64,000 nucleotides of DNA from Planctomycetota bacterium (GTDB taxonomy: Bacteria > Planctomycetota > Planctomycetia > Pirellulales > Lacipirellulaceae), in contig JAJDEF010000022.1 in the NCBI GenBank assembly GCA_029259945.1, positions 186,001 through 250,000 on the forward strand, given 5' to 3'. Positions within the stretch are counted from its first letter, which is position 1, and every line of letters starts with the position of its first letter. A program made the position numbers and the translations under genes. The notes beneath the pieces are model-generated. The model was given only the letters and a program-made list of their open reading frames with translations. It made no database searches and was not told the DNA's origin. Below, piece by piece: positions 1 through 9,700 of the stretch.

Positions 1-113
1 AGGGCTCGGTACATGGCACCTGTGTCAAGGAAGTGAAAACCCAGCCTTTTCGCTAGGGTGCGAGCAGCTCTGCTTTTGCCAGCCCCAGCAGGCCCGTCAA
101 TAGTCACTATCAT
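1..113 (-). CDS. cmk: cytidylate kinase, N-terminal part (runs off the window)
   Basis: Reading leftward from the ATG at 113, the protein starts [14 protein letters not shown] and continues to [12 protein letters not shown]. This is the P-loop and the following CMP-binding segment of cytidylate kinase, which phosphorylates CMP/dCMP with ATP. The P-loop is GPAGAGKS at residues 7-14. Only about 37 residues are inside the window. The gene is divergent from the pilus block starting at 560. The match to the start of the family is nearly continuous, so the identification is firm despite the short length. Confidence 0.85.
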   Translation of the reverse strand, partial: MIVTIDGPAGAGKSRAARTLAKRLGFHFLDTGAMYRA

Positions 114-559
114 GGGTATTACAGCGTAAATGTCGCTAATTTTGAGGGAAAACCGAGCGAAGCAGCCTCACGAGCACCTCTGGCGAGCTACTACTGACCC
201 CATTTATCTATTGCCAAAGTCAAGTTGGCAACCGCTGAAGTAAGGTGGTCAGCAGGCGATTTCATGTCAAAGCCCGCTGAAATTCTATACAAATGGCATT
301 TTGCAACTAGAATAAGAAGGGTGGCCTGAGGGTCTTTTGCTCGAAAATTCGCTATTCGCGGAATTTGACTTCACCCTATGTCGGCCAGTAAATTTAGTAG
401 TGGAGGCACTGCTTCTAACTGCATTGGGTCAGTTAGATTGTACGGCTCGTTGGTTGGCCATTAGGTAAGGTCAGCCTGGAGCTTGTCAGAGAGGTAAAAG
501 GGCTGCGGAGTGCGACACTGTTCGCGGTCCAGCGTCCGAATGGAACAGAGGATTCAGGT
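114..559. other. divergent intergenic region, cmk / pilM
   Basis: About 446 bases separate the divergent starts of cmk and pilM. It must hold promoters for both directions, but I see no convincing -35/-10 pair, hairpin or RNA gene. A ribosome-binding sequence (AGAGGATTCAGG) lies just before the pilM ATG. Confidence 0.5.
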
Positions 560-2701
560 ATGGCAAAGAGCAATACCGTTTGGGGAATTGATATCGGCCA
601 ATGCGCGCTCAAGGCGCTGGAGTGCCGTCCCCACGAAAAAGACTCCGACCGTATGGTTGTCGAGTCGTTTGACTACATTGAGTATCCCAAAATACTCTCG
701 CAACCAGAAGCTGAGCCCGAAGAGCTCGTCCGAGAAGCTCTCGAACTCTTTCTGTCTCGCAACGACCTAACCGGATCGACGGTCGCGATTTCTGTGGCGG
801 GGCAAAGTGGTTTGGCGCGTTTCATTAAGCTCCCGCCAGTAGAATCAAAAAAGATCCCCGATATCGTTAAATACGAAGCTCGCCAGCAAATTCCGTTTTC
901 ACTAGAAGACGTTGTCTGGGACTATCAACAGCTTACCGGGGGGAGCGAGGAAGATGAGTTCGCGCTGGAGCCCGAAGTCGGTCTCTTTGCGATGAAGCGA
1001 GACCAGGTAGCCAGGGCTCTTCAGCCCTTAGAAGCCGCTGGCATCGAAGTCGATATTATCCAGCTAACTCCTCTGGCCGTTTACAACTACGTCTGCTTCG
1101 ATCGATTAGACGATTTAAAATCTCGTTCTTACGACCCCCAAGACCCACCCGAATCGACGGTCGTCATTTCGTTAGGAACAGACACCACCGATCTTGTTGT
1201 CACCAATGGCTATCGGGTCTGGCAGCGAAACATCCCTATCGGTGGCAACCACTTTACGCGCGCGCTAAGCAAAGAGCTGAAGCTTACCTTTATCAAAGCG
1301 GAACATCTCAAACGAAATGCGACGCAAGCGGACGATCCCAAAGCGGTTTTCCAGGCCATGCGGCCTATTTTCAGCGACCTCTTGGCCGAAATTCAGCGTT
1401 CGTTGGGCTATTTCACCAGCATCGAGAAAACCGCAAAAATTGGCGATGCCATTGCTCTCGGAAACGCGATGAAATTGCCCGGTTTACAGCGATATCTCAC
1501 GCAAAACTTAGAGCAGGAAGTTAAGCCGATCGAGCAGTTCGATCGGTTGTCCGCAGGCAGTTCCTCGGGAAGTACGCCGTTCAAAGAAAATATATTGAGT
1601 TTTGCCGTTGCCTATGGCCTGTGTATACAAGGCATGAAAAAGGGCGAGTTGCGAACGAACCTACTTCCAGAAGAAATCGTTCGTTCGCGTCTTGTGCGTG
1701 CCAAAAAACCCTGGGCGGTCGCAGGCATTGCCGCTTTGATGTTGGGGATGACGTTCAATTATTTCTCTCACGTTTCTGCCTGGAGCGAAACCTCTACTCC
1801 TGAAATGACTAAGGCAGAAAAGTCTGCAGACTCGGCCAAAAGAAAATCCGATGGATTAAAAAGTACGAGCTCTGATATTCACTCCGAGTTTGAAATGCTG
1901 AAAGCCACGGGTGAGAGCCTAGTAAGCAATGTTGAAGGGCGTATGCGTTGGCTAGAGTTAATCAAAGCCGTCGGGTCCGCAGTGCCCATTGACCCTCGTC
2001 CCATGGAAGAGCGAAAAGAATCGGCAGAAGACATTAGCACCCGCAATGAGTTGCACCTCGTTTCGATGGTAGCTCGTGAGTACGATGATATTGGGTCGGA
2101 GTATTTTTCTTCGGTGAGAGGAAATTACGAGAAAGCGTTCAGTAAAAGCGAAAAAGAGGGGGCAGAAGACGCTATAGGCGAAGAAGAGTTTCTCGATGAG
2201 GAATCGGGAGACGGGGACGGTCCCACAGGCGAGGGATGGGTTATCCAGCTAACTGGCTATCACTACCATAACCGAGATCCAAACAACGAAGCGGGAAGAT
2301 TTGTCAACAATACTCTGATTCAGAATCTGCTAGAAGGGTCTGTGGAGCTGCCCGATGGCGAGAACGACACTCTTGTTCAGGTCTCGTTGGCTGACCTGGG
2401 CATTAGCCATCCCTGGCTGGTTGAAGGAAGCAATATCGAGGAAGAAATACTTGATCCAGACGCTGACCGATCCAATGCTGGCAGACCGCCCTCGTTAGAG
2501 GGTCGCCCTGGCCCCTCTGCTAGAGCCAAGCCAAAAGAGCCTATCGGCCTCAAGTTAAAACGTTATGACTTCGTCGTCCAATTTTGTTGGCGACCCATTT
2601 TGAAATCCCATCGCGTTGAAAATGCAGCGCTAAAACGCCAAGAGGAAGCGGCGCAACAAGCAGAGACCGCCTCGTCTGAGGATGACGACAATCTTCGATA
2701 G
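560..2701 (+). CDS. pilM: PilM-type pilus assembly ATPase-fold protein with C-terminal PilN-like extension
   Basis: Residues 1 to about 340 are a PilM domain, the actin-like cytoplasmic protein of type IV pilus and related systems (WGIDIGQCALKALEC at the start, VVISLGTDTTDLVV near 210, GNAMKLPGL near 300). A membrane segment follows at about 380-402, then a Lys/Ser-rich stretch that may be helical, and an acidic linker. The end contains GWVIQLTGYHYHNRD, reminiscent of the periplasmic half of PilN. At 713 aa it is about twice the usual PilM length, so I read it as a PilM-PilN-like fusion; the PilN part is inference. It is first in a four-gene rightward block that ends in a secretin. Confidence 0.85.
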   Translation: MAKSNTVWGIDIGQCALKALECRPHEKDSDRMVVESFDYIEYPKILSQPEAEPEELVREALELFLSRNDLTGSTVAISVAGQSGLARFIKLPPVESKKIPDIVKYEARQQIPFSLEDVVWDYQQLTGGSEEDEFALEPEVGLFAMKRDQVARALQPLEAAGIEVDIIQLTPLAVYNYVCFDRLDDLKSRSYDPQDPPESTVVISLGTDTTDLVVTNGYRVWQRNIPIGGNHFTRALSKELKLTFIKAEHLKRNATQADDPKAVFQAMRPIFSDLLAEIQRSLGYFTSIEKTAKIGDAIALGNAMKLPGLQRYLTQNLEQEVKPIEQFDRLSAGSSSGSTPFKENILSFAVAYGLCIQGMKKGELRTNLLPEEIVRSRLVRAKKPWAVAGIAALMLGMTFNYFSHVSAWSETSTPEMTKAEKSADSAKRKSDGLKSTSSDIHSEFEMLKATGESLVSNVEGRMRWLELIKAVGSAVPIDPRPMEERKESAEDISTRNELHLVSMVAREYDDIGSEYFSSVRGNYEKAFSKSEKEGAEDAIGEEEFLDEESGDGDGPTGEGWVIQLTGYHYHNRDPNNEAGRFVNNTLIQNLLEGSVELPDGENDTLVQVSLADLGISHPWLVEGSNIEEEILDPDADRSNAGRPPSLEGRPGPSARAKPKEPIGLKLKRYDFVVQFCWRPILKSHRVENAALKRQEEAAQQAETASSEDDDNLR

Positions 2702-2740
2702 GATGTGCCTTCCGCCAACCTTTAAGTGAGTAGATGAATC

Positions 2741-4114
2741 ATGGATCAAGTACGAACTATCGCGAAAATTGTGTGGCAACAAAGATTCTGGGTACTCAGC
2801 ATCCTTGGCACCATCGTAGTTTTAGTTTGCTGGGGTCTAGCAACTTCGGACCTAGAGGCTCGGTTCTCGAAAAGAAAATCGACGATTGGCAGCAAGTTCA
2901 ATGCGGTTCGAGCGATCACCAACGAATCTTTTCACCCCAACGATGACGTGAATGCTGGCGATCAACTGCAGGTCGAAGCCCAAAAAGACTACGTCAGCAA
3001 GCTTTGGAGCGATCTTTACGAGAAGCAACGGACCGAGGTGCTTTTCTGGCCAACGGGAAAAGTGCTAGGCGATGAGTTCGCCCAGCACATGGAAGGCAAG
3101 AGGTTCCGTGACAATATTGTGCGTGATATGCGAGAAAAGTATCGAAACTATATCAAAGAACAATTCAAAACCCTTATCGAGATTGTGAAAGCAAACAAAA
3201 ATTCTAAAAAAAGGAGCGGGGGCCGAGGAGAGATGGCCCGATTCGGCGGGGGGTCTCCTCTCGAAGCGATGGGAGGGCGAGCCAGCCAAATTGATACTCA
3301 AAAGGATGAAGATTACCTCGTCGATTGGCTCGACCAAGATGTTCTTCGTAACCGTCTTGTATTCAGCAAAATGCCCACGCCGGTGCAAATTTGGGTGACG
3401 CAAGAAGACCTTTGGGTTTATGAAACTCTACTAAATGTGATCGCAAATACCAATGCAATGCGAGGCGCAACTCGACCCGACAATACCGCGATCCGTACAA
3501 TTGTTGAGCTCCAGGTAGGCAGAAACGCATCCCAAGGCAAGTTACAACAAGAAACCATTTACTTGCCTTCCGAAGGTGGCCAGCAGGGAGGCGGTTCATT
3601 TTCGATGGGAGGGAGAATGGAAATGGGCCGCATGGGCTCAATGGACATGGGCCGCATGGGCTCTCTCGGGAGCGGCGAATCCTACGGAGGTCGAGGAGGC
3701 TCTGGCCAAGACGGCCTTTCGGACATTGAAGTTTTAGCGAACCGATATCTCGACCCAGATGGTCTTCCGTACCCTGGCGATTCGGAGGACTTTGGTACCG
3801 AATATCGAAAATTGCCAATTCGGATGCTGTTGACGATGGATCAGCGCATGCTCCCAGAAATATTGGTCGAGTGTGCCAACGCCGCCTTGCCAATTGAAGT
3901 CACTCGTGTGATCGTCAATCGCGAAAAATCGAATGCCGCAGGATTCACCGGACGTTCCTCGAATCGACGTCAGGGAGGGGGCAGGAGAGGCGGAGCAGGA
4001 AAAGAAAGCATTCGTTCCAACCTTTCCGAAGTCGAAATTCAAGGGATCGTTTTAATCTACGAGCCACCTAGCGATTCGGTATTACGAACGTCAGAAGAAG
4101 AAAGCGTCTTTTAA
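2741..4114 (+). CDS. single-pass membrane protein of the pilus/secretion block (PilO-like position)
   Basis: The 457-aa protein has one N-terminal membrane segment (about residues 14-33, WVLSILGTIVVLVCWGLATS) followed by a long extracytoplasmic part. Residues about 285-330 are Gly/Met/Arg/Ser-rich, and the DNA there carries a 17-base direct repeat (ATGGGCCGCATGGGCTC at 3623 and 3647). Another Gly/Arg-rich run lies near residue 410. Topology and position between the PilM fusion and the secretin suggest the PilN/PilO alignment-complex role, but I recognise no family motif. It starts 39 bases after the upstream stop. Confidence 0.75.
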   Translation: MDQVRTIAKIVWQQRFWVLSILGTIVVLVCWGLATSDLEARFSKRKSTIGSKFNAVRAITNESFHPNDDVNAGDQLQVEAQKDYVSKLWSDLYEKQRTEVLFWPTGKVLGDEFAQHMEGKRFRDNIVRDMREKYRNYIKEQFKTLIEIVKANKNSKKRSGGRGEMARFGGGSPLEAMGGRASQIDTQKDEDYLVDWLDQDVLRNRLVFSKMPTPVQIWVTQEDLWVYETLLNVIANTNAMRGATRPDNTAIRTIVELQVGRNASQGKLQQETIYLPSEGGQQGGGSFSMGGRMEMGRMGSMDMGRMGSLGSGESYGGRGGSGQDGLSDIEVLANRYLDPDGLPYPGDSEDFGTEYRKLPIRMLLTMDQRMLPEILVECANAALPIEVTRVIVNREKSNAAGFTGRSSNRRQGGGRRGGAGKESIRSNLSEVEIQGIVLIYEPPSDSVLRTSEEESVF

Positions 4115-4231
4115 CGTATATACACCTGTTTGTAATGTGCCGGAAAAACACAATGTCACGTCCAACAACCCAAGGATGTGCTACAGACTCGCAAGTTCGC
4201 GTCTCTGTAGTTTGAAATCGGAGAACAAATC

Positions 4232-6262
4232 ATGTCGGCCAATCTAAAAAGCGGCAATGCAGCAGTTCGGTTTTTACTCTCCCACGGAGAAAAACTTGGA
4301 ATGGCAGTGATTGTTGTCTGCGCGGTGCTGCTACTTTGGTCTGGAATTGGACGCGAGCGACTTGATGACCGCAGCCGTCCTGAAGATCTCCAGAATCTCA
4401 TCCAAAACGCAAATACCCACATGCAAAAGTTTCGATGGGATGATGCTTCGGAAGAGGACGTGCTGAAGGTGAGTGCTGCTAACAGCGAAGCCATGAAACC
4501 AATCCTACACGAGCACTATCCCGCCTTTGACCACGATCTCAATCGTAGAGTGCTGGACCCTGTTCAACTGCGTACCGATCCCGAATTGCTGGCACTGCTT
4601 GATTTAGAGGTCTATGGTGATTCCGGCATCCTGGCAACCTCGACTCCAGAATCTAGAAGGGCCAAAGAACTGGCTGCGGCGACAGAGGCTGACGAACGCG
4701 AAAAGAAACGTGGCAATCAACGAGAAGCTCGTGGTGGCGGTCTCTTCGACAACCCAGCCCCTCCTAATAATTTTCGAGGCAGGGCAACGGTTGACCGCGG
4801 AAACACTGGCCGCAGTGGTGTCATTGTCGAACGTCCTCGTAGCGGCAACCAATTACAGGGACTCGAGGACACCAAGACAGAATACTGGGCGACTATCGTT
4901 GCGAGGATACCTATCAAAAAGCAGAACCTACGCTATCAGGACGCCGTAGGTAACTCGCGTGGCTACAATCCAAATCAAGATTCCCCCCGTTATCGCGGCT
5001 ATCGAGTTTATCGGGCTGAAGTAACAAACCGTGGCGACGGGCCCTGGAAAAAAATTGCTGCCATCACAGCGAATGCGATTCTTAATGAACAGGGGAAAGC
5101 CGTGTCACGCGCTACTTCCCTTGTAAATCGCAAATATAACCATCCGCTTCTTACTTACCCTCTACCCACATTACTATTGCGCGAGTGGGATAAGCGTATT
5201 ACGCATTCAGAAATTCCATTGCTAGCGGACGAAGAAATCTACGACCCCGAAGATGAACTTACTACCGATGATGACGCCACGCCAACGGACGAAGACGATC
5301 TATTTGGGAGCTCAACGACGACCAAAAAACGCCCCCAAGGCGCGCAAAACAGGGGGAGAGGCTTGGGAGGTCGCGGAGCGTCCCCCATGCTAGGTGGAAT
5401 GAGGGGGCTGGGGATGGGGAGAGGTGGTCCTATGGGCGGCGGGGAGATGATGGGGATGGGCAGTCCTATGGCCGGTGGCAGAAGTCGCTCGGCTCCGGCC
5501 CAAAGTCAACTTACCAACTACGTCTGGGACGGCTCGACCGAATATTTGCTGTTTCGCTATGTCGATCGATCGGTAACTCCAGGAAAACAATATCGCTACA
5601 AGATCCAACTGATCTTGGCTGATGTGAATGACGGAGTGGAAGTAAAGCACCTTGATCCGACGGTTATGGCACGACGCAAAACTCTTAGCAAAAGTAAGTT
5701 GAAATTTCGCAGCGCACCTGAGAGTGAACCAAGCCCCGTGGTTAGTATTCCACTATCGGCAAGGATTTACATAGCGAGTGCAAAACCTGTCAGCGAAAAA
5801 AACTTTAACTCCGAGCCTGAAGCAGAACTGTTGGTCAAATCCTATGAAGGGGAAATCGCAGTGGAAGCTGCTCGAACCGATTTTGTAAAACGCGGCAAAG
5901 TCGTGAATTTGCAGGAAGAGGCCATCGTTGTTTGGGCCAGTAAATTCGACCCTGATTCGATGAAAGAGTTTAATTTCCAAACCGGCATTACGCTACTGGA
6001 CTTCACCGGTGGTGAGAAGCTAAGCAGAAAGAACCGCGACTTAACCGCGCCCACACGAGCAGTGCTGATGGATGTTTCTGGCCGCATGTTTATGCAGTCA
6101 GAAATTGAAGACTACGAGACCGTTGCTGCCTATCAAGCAGTCGTCGAGGGCGGGGCAAACAATCGCGATAGAGGGGGTGCCGGCAGCAGAGGAATGGATC
6201 TCATGGGAGGCGAAGGTCTTCCGGGTCTAATGGGTGGAGGAGAAGGACAACGCGGCAGATAA
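4232..6262 (+). CDS. membrane-anchored protein of the pilus/secretion block, Gly/Met-rich
   Basis: The start is supported by GGAGA seven bases before the ATG. One membrane segment lies at about residues 18-38 (KLGMAVIVVCAVLLLWSGIG), then a long soluble region. Residues about 375-420 form a Gly/Met/Arg-rich tract (GLGMGRGGPMGGGEMMGMGS), and the last 25 residues repeat the theme (GMDLMGGEGLPGLMGGGEG). A recurring module begins YRGYRVYRAEV and YLLFRYVDRSVTPGKQYRYK; the second looks like a fibronectin-like beta strand pair. It probably belongs to the periplasmic part of the secretion machine, in PilP position. No family assignment is possible by eye. Confidence 0.75.
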   Translation: MSANLKSGNAAVRFLLSHGEKLGMAVIVVCAVLLLWSGIGRERLDDRSRPEDLQNLIQNANTHMQKFRWDDASEEDVLKVSAANSEAMKPILHEHYPAFDHDLNRRVLDPVQLRTDPELLALLDLEVYGDSGILATSTPESRRAKELAAATEADEREKKRGNQREARGGGLFDNPAPPNNFRGRATVDRGNTGRSGVIVERPRSGNQLQGLEDTKTEYWATIVARIPIKKQNLRYQDAVGNSRGYNPNQDSPRYRGYRVYRAEVTNRGDGPWKKIAAITANAILNEQGKAVSRATSLVNRKYNHPLLTYPLPTLLLREWDKRITHSEIPLLADEEIYDPEDELTTDDDATPTDEDDLFGSSTTTKKRPQGAQNRGRGLGGRGASPMLGGMRGLGMGRGGPMGGGEMMGMGSPMAGGRSRSAPAQSQLTNYVWDGSTEYLLFRYVDRSVTPGKQYRYKIQLILADVNDGVEVKHLDPTVMARRKTLSKSKLKFRSAPESEPSPVVSIPLSARIYIASAKPVSEKNFNSEPEAELLVKSYEGEIAVEAARTDFVKRGKVVNLQEEAIVVWASKFDPDSMKEFNFQTGITLLDFTGGEKLSRKNRDLTAPTRAVLMDVSGRMFMQSEIEDYETVAAYQAVVEGGANNRDRGGAGSRGMDLMGGEGLPGLMGGGEGQRGR

Positions 6263-6709
6263 ATAAACCTGTTTCAGTCGACCCTAGCTTTGCTGCTGCC
6301 GCGCAAGCGAAGCTCTCTGTTATCCGAAATAGCCCTCTGGAATCTTCAACGAGAAGCTCTTCTTGATGCAGCCTTAGTAAAGATTTCGGCAAACGCTAGC
6401 ATCTTTTTTTCGATTCTCTCTTCTCTGTACGAAGTTAAGTCGGACAGGCAATTTCTAGCCTCTTCGAGTGCTTTGATCGACTGCACTTGACGTCTTTTTG
6501 TGTGGCAAGTATTTAACCCCCTCTCGCGCCCGAGCTAGGGCGAGTCAGACTTGTTTTTACGTTGCATAAACACGGACTTCATTTGGGACTGGCGAAGACG
6601 CTTGTTGTATTCAATGTTTGTTAACACCACTGCAAAAAGATCTACTTATTGGCCATGCGTTGCGCGACTTCGTCGAACTCTCGACGGTAGTCTCGAAAGG
6701 AGATTCGTG
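6263..6709. other. intergenic region before the secretin gene
   Basis: About 447 bases between the third and fourth genes of the pilus block. Short open frames on both strands have no start signal and no recognisable product. The gap suggests the secretin has its own promoter. The only clear element is the ribosome-binding site AAAGGAGA at 6696-6703, which decides the secretin start. Confidence 0.5.
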
Positions 6710-9700
6710 TTGAGTACTTCTATGAAGCGAAATGGCCTTCACTTTCTCTTCGCGATCTTACTCGTGCCCTTAGTAACCGGTTTGGCTACAGGCGAGCCCT
6801 CTTCCCCTGTCTCTCTGACGAGAGCCGATGTAGACCAACTGCTTGTCCAAGCTCGCTCAGCCATGGCAGCCGGAAGGTTTGACGAAGCAGATACTCTCCT
6901 TGATAAGGCAGAGGCATCAAAAGCACGCTATCCACTACTGCACTTCGGTGATACTCCTGCTCGTGTCCGGACTGAACTTACCAAGTTGACCGATAAATCT
7001 GGTACCGCTCGATCCAAGAACCCCCTGGCGAATTTAATTGGTAAGTCAGCACGTAAGACCACCGATCCGTTTGCTGACGCTGCAAAGCAGCCTGTTTCTA
7101 CTCCAGCTAGTGGTGACACTTCGAGCACAACCCAACTGGCGGTCCCGCAAATTGGAACACCTCAACCGTCGGCTCGGCAGCAGAGCAACGCAGCATTGCT
7201 CGCTGCGCGACAAGCCTTGGCTGTTGGCGACGTCACCCGCGCTAAGCAATTTTTAGCAGAAGCAATCAGCCAGCCTGTTGAGTACTCGCCTAGTGAGGAC
7301 TCGCCGCAACGTGTTACCCAATCCATCAGCGATTACGAGCTACTCGCTTCAAACAAAAACGAAAGTGCCAGTTGGCGACAAGGCTACACAAAGTTTCTTG
7401 TTGCTCAGGCAACCGCCTTAGCAAACTGGGGGGACTTGGACGGTGCAGAACGCACCTCGAATGAAGCCGCCGCACTTAGCGCGGATATTGAGGTTCAAGG
7501 CACCAAGCCAACCGATGTTTTGCAATTAGTCGCTAAATTGCGGAGAGGGCCTGTCCAACCAATTGCGCCGAAAACCGATCCTACCTCGTTGGCAGCAGCA
7601 AAAGCCAAGACGACGCAACTTCTGGCACAAGCACGTTCTGCACTAGCTTTAGGAGATTTGCGCCGTGCGGAGGAAATTGCTGCCCAAGCAAGCCAGCAAG
7701 GGGTTGCAGATTCCGACTTTGCACCGCATGAAGATCGCCCCTCGAAACTCGCAGCCGACCTGCGGCAAGCTCGCACAGAAATGCAACAAATCGTTTTAGT
7801 GCAAGAATCAGCCCCGATAGAATTATCACTCCCTGCGGCTGATGGCGGCGGTGAGTTATCCCCTCAACTGGCTCAGCTACCAGAAATTACGCCAGCACCT
7901 TTGCCTGTCCCCACCGAAACCCCGTCGCCCGACGCATTCCGACTCGTCGAAGAGGGCGAAAAGGCGCTGCGAGCAGGAAATCGCCAGGCTGCTCTTGGAC
8001 GATTCCGAGCGGCTTACGAACAGCGTAATCAGCTCGATCCTGCTACGAGAGAACAATTGCAAGGGCACCTGCAAATGCTCTCTGGCAACCCAACTTTAAC
8101 CACATCACGACCCGAAGGTCATTCCCTATTGGGTGCCGCGTCGTCTAGGCAAACAGTCATTGCACGCCAATTATCCTCAGAAATTGGCAAACGGCAATCC
8201 GAGGCTTCTCGTTTGCGTCGCGATAACAATCCCAAGCAGGCTTTGGAGATATTAAACGAAGCGCACACTCTGATTGCGAATTCTGAACTCGACGAGGGCA
8301 TGAAGAGTCAGCTAAGTCGCCGCGTTCAATTGAGTATCGCCGAAACAGAAAAATACATCAGCGACCACTTAGCTGAAATCGAGCTCGACGAAACCAATCG
8401 TGAAATTCTTGACGACATCGATCGTCAACGAACTGTCAAACTTCAAGTCCAAGAGCGAATGGCAGAGTTGGTCGATCAATTCAACACCCTACGCGATGAG
8501 CAACGCTACGCCGAAATGGAAGTCGTCGCAAAGCGGCTCTACGACATGGCTCCTGAAGAGCCCATCGCCCAGCAAGTTTGGGAAAATGCTAAGTTCATTC
8601 GTCGCACGATGCTGAACCGAGAAATTGACGGCATGCTCGACGAAGGTGTTGTCGGGGTCTTACAAGGGATTCGAAAAGATGCTGCTCAAGCGACTCTCGA
8701 TTCTGACCGACCCATTCGATACGCAGACACATGGCTCGAACTTGCAAAGCGTCGTGGCCCAAGTTCCGCTGCGAATCGTCGCACGGCACGCGAGCTGGAA
8801 ATTGAACGCAGACTGCGCACACCGGTTCTACCAAAGTACGACGAGATGCCTCTCTCTGAGGTAATTCATGGATTGTCCGACCTCACTGGGGTGAACATTC
8901 ATCTCGATCCACGCGGTCTTGGACAAGAAGGCGTTCGGTCAGACACCCTTATCTCTTTGAGCCTTAGCCAAGAAATCTCCCTTGAAAGCGCGCTCAATCT
9001 TATTCTGGAACCACTTCATCTGACCTTTATGATTAAGGATGAAGTCCTCAAAGTGACGAGCGAGCAAGTTCGGGATGGTGATCTCTATGAAATCGTTTAC
9101 AACGTCGCGGACTTAGTGATTCCGATTCCTAATTTCGTACCCAGTACAAACATGGGATTGCAGGGATTAATTAACGATGCCTATGCAGCAATTCCACACC
9201 AAGGTCACGCCGGAATGCCTATCCCCGGTCCTGTGGCTGTCGCTGCAGGAGGGCAACCCAATTCGGCGTCAGGGGCAAATGTTCTCGCCCAGCAGCTAGG
9301 CGCATCGGGTTCTCCTGGCACCGCGTCACAGGGCAGCGGCCCTGGCGGACTGGGTGGTGCTGCGAATGCCGACTTCGACTCACTCATCGACTTGATCGTC
9401 TCGACCGTCGAATTTGATAGCTGGATGGAAAACGGGACGGGCGAAGGTGAAATACGACCCTTCCCAACCAACTTGAGCTTAGTCATCAGTCAGACGCAAC
9501 GTGTTCACGAGCAAATCGCTGATCTTCTCGAACAACTGCGTAGTTTACAAGATTTACAAGTAACCATCGAAGTACGCTTTATTCGCCTGACCGACAGCTT
9601 CTTCGAAAGAATTGGTGTTGATTTCGATTTCAACGTACGTGGTGCCAGCGGGAATGCGCTAACTGCAACAGCCAATGCGCTAACCAACTCCGGTCCTAGT

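Noticed and set aside
3363..3893. 176-codon minus-strand frame antisense to the second gene of the pilus block
   Set aside because: Pro/Arg/Cys-rich and created by the Gly/Met repeat codons read backwards.
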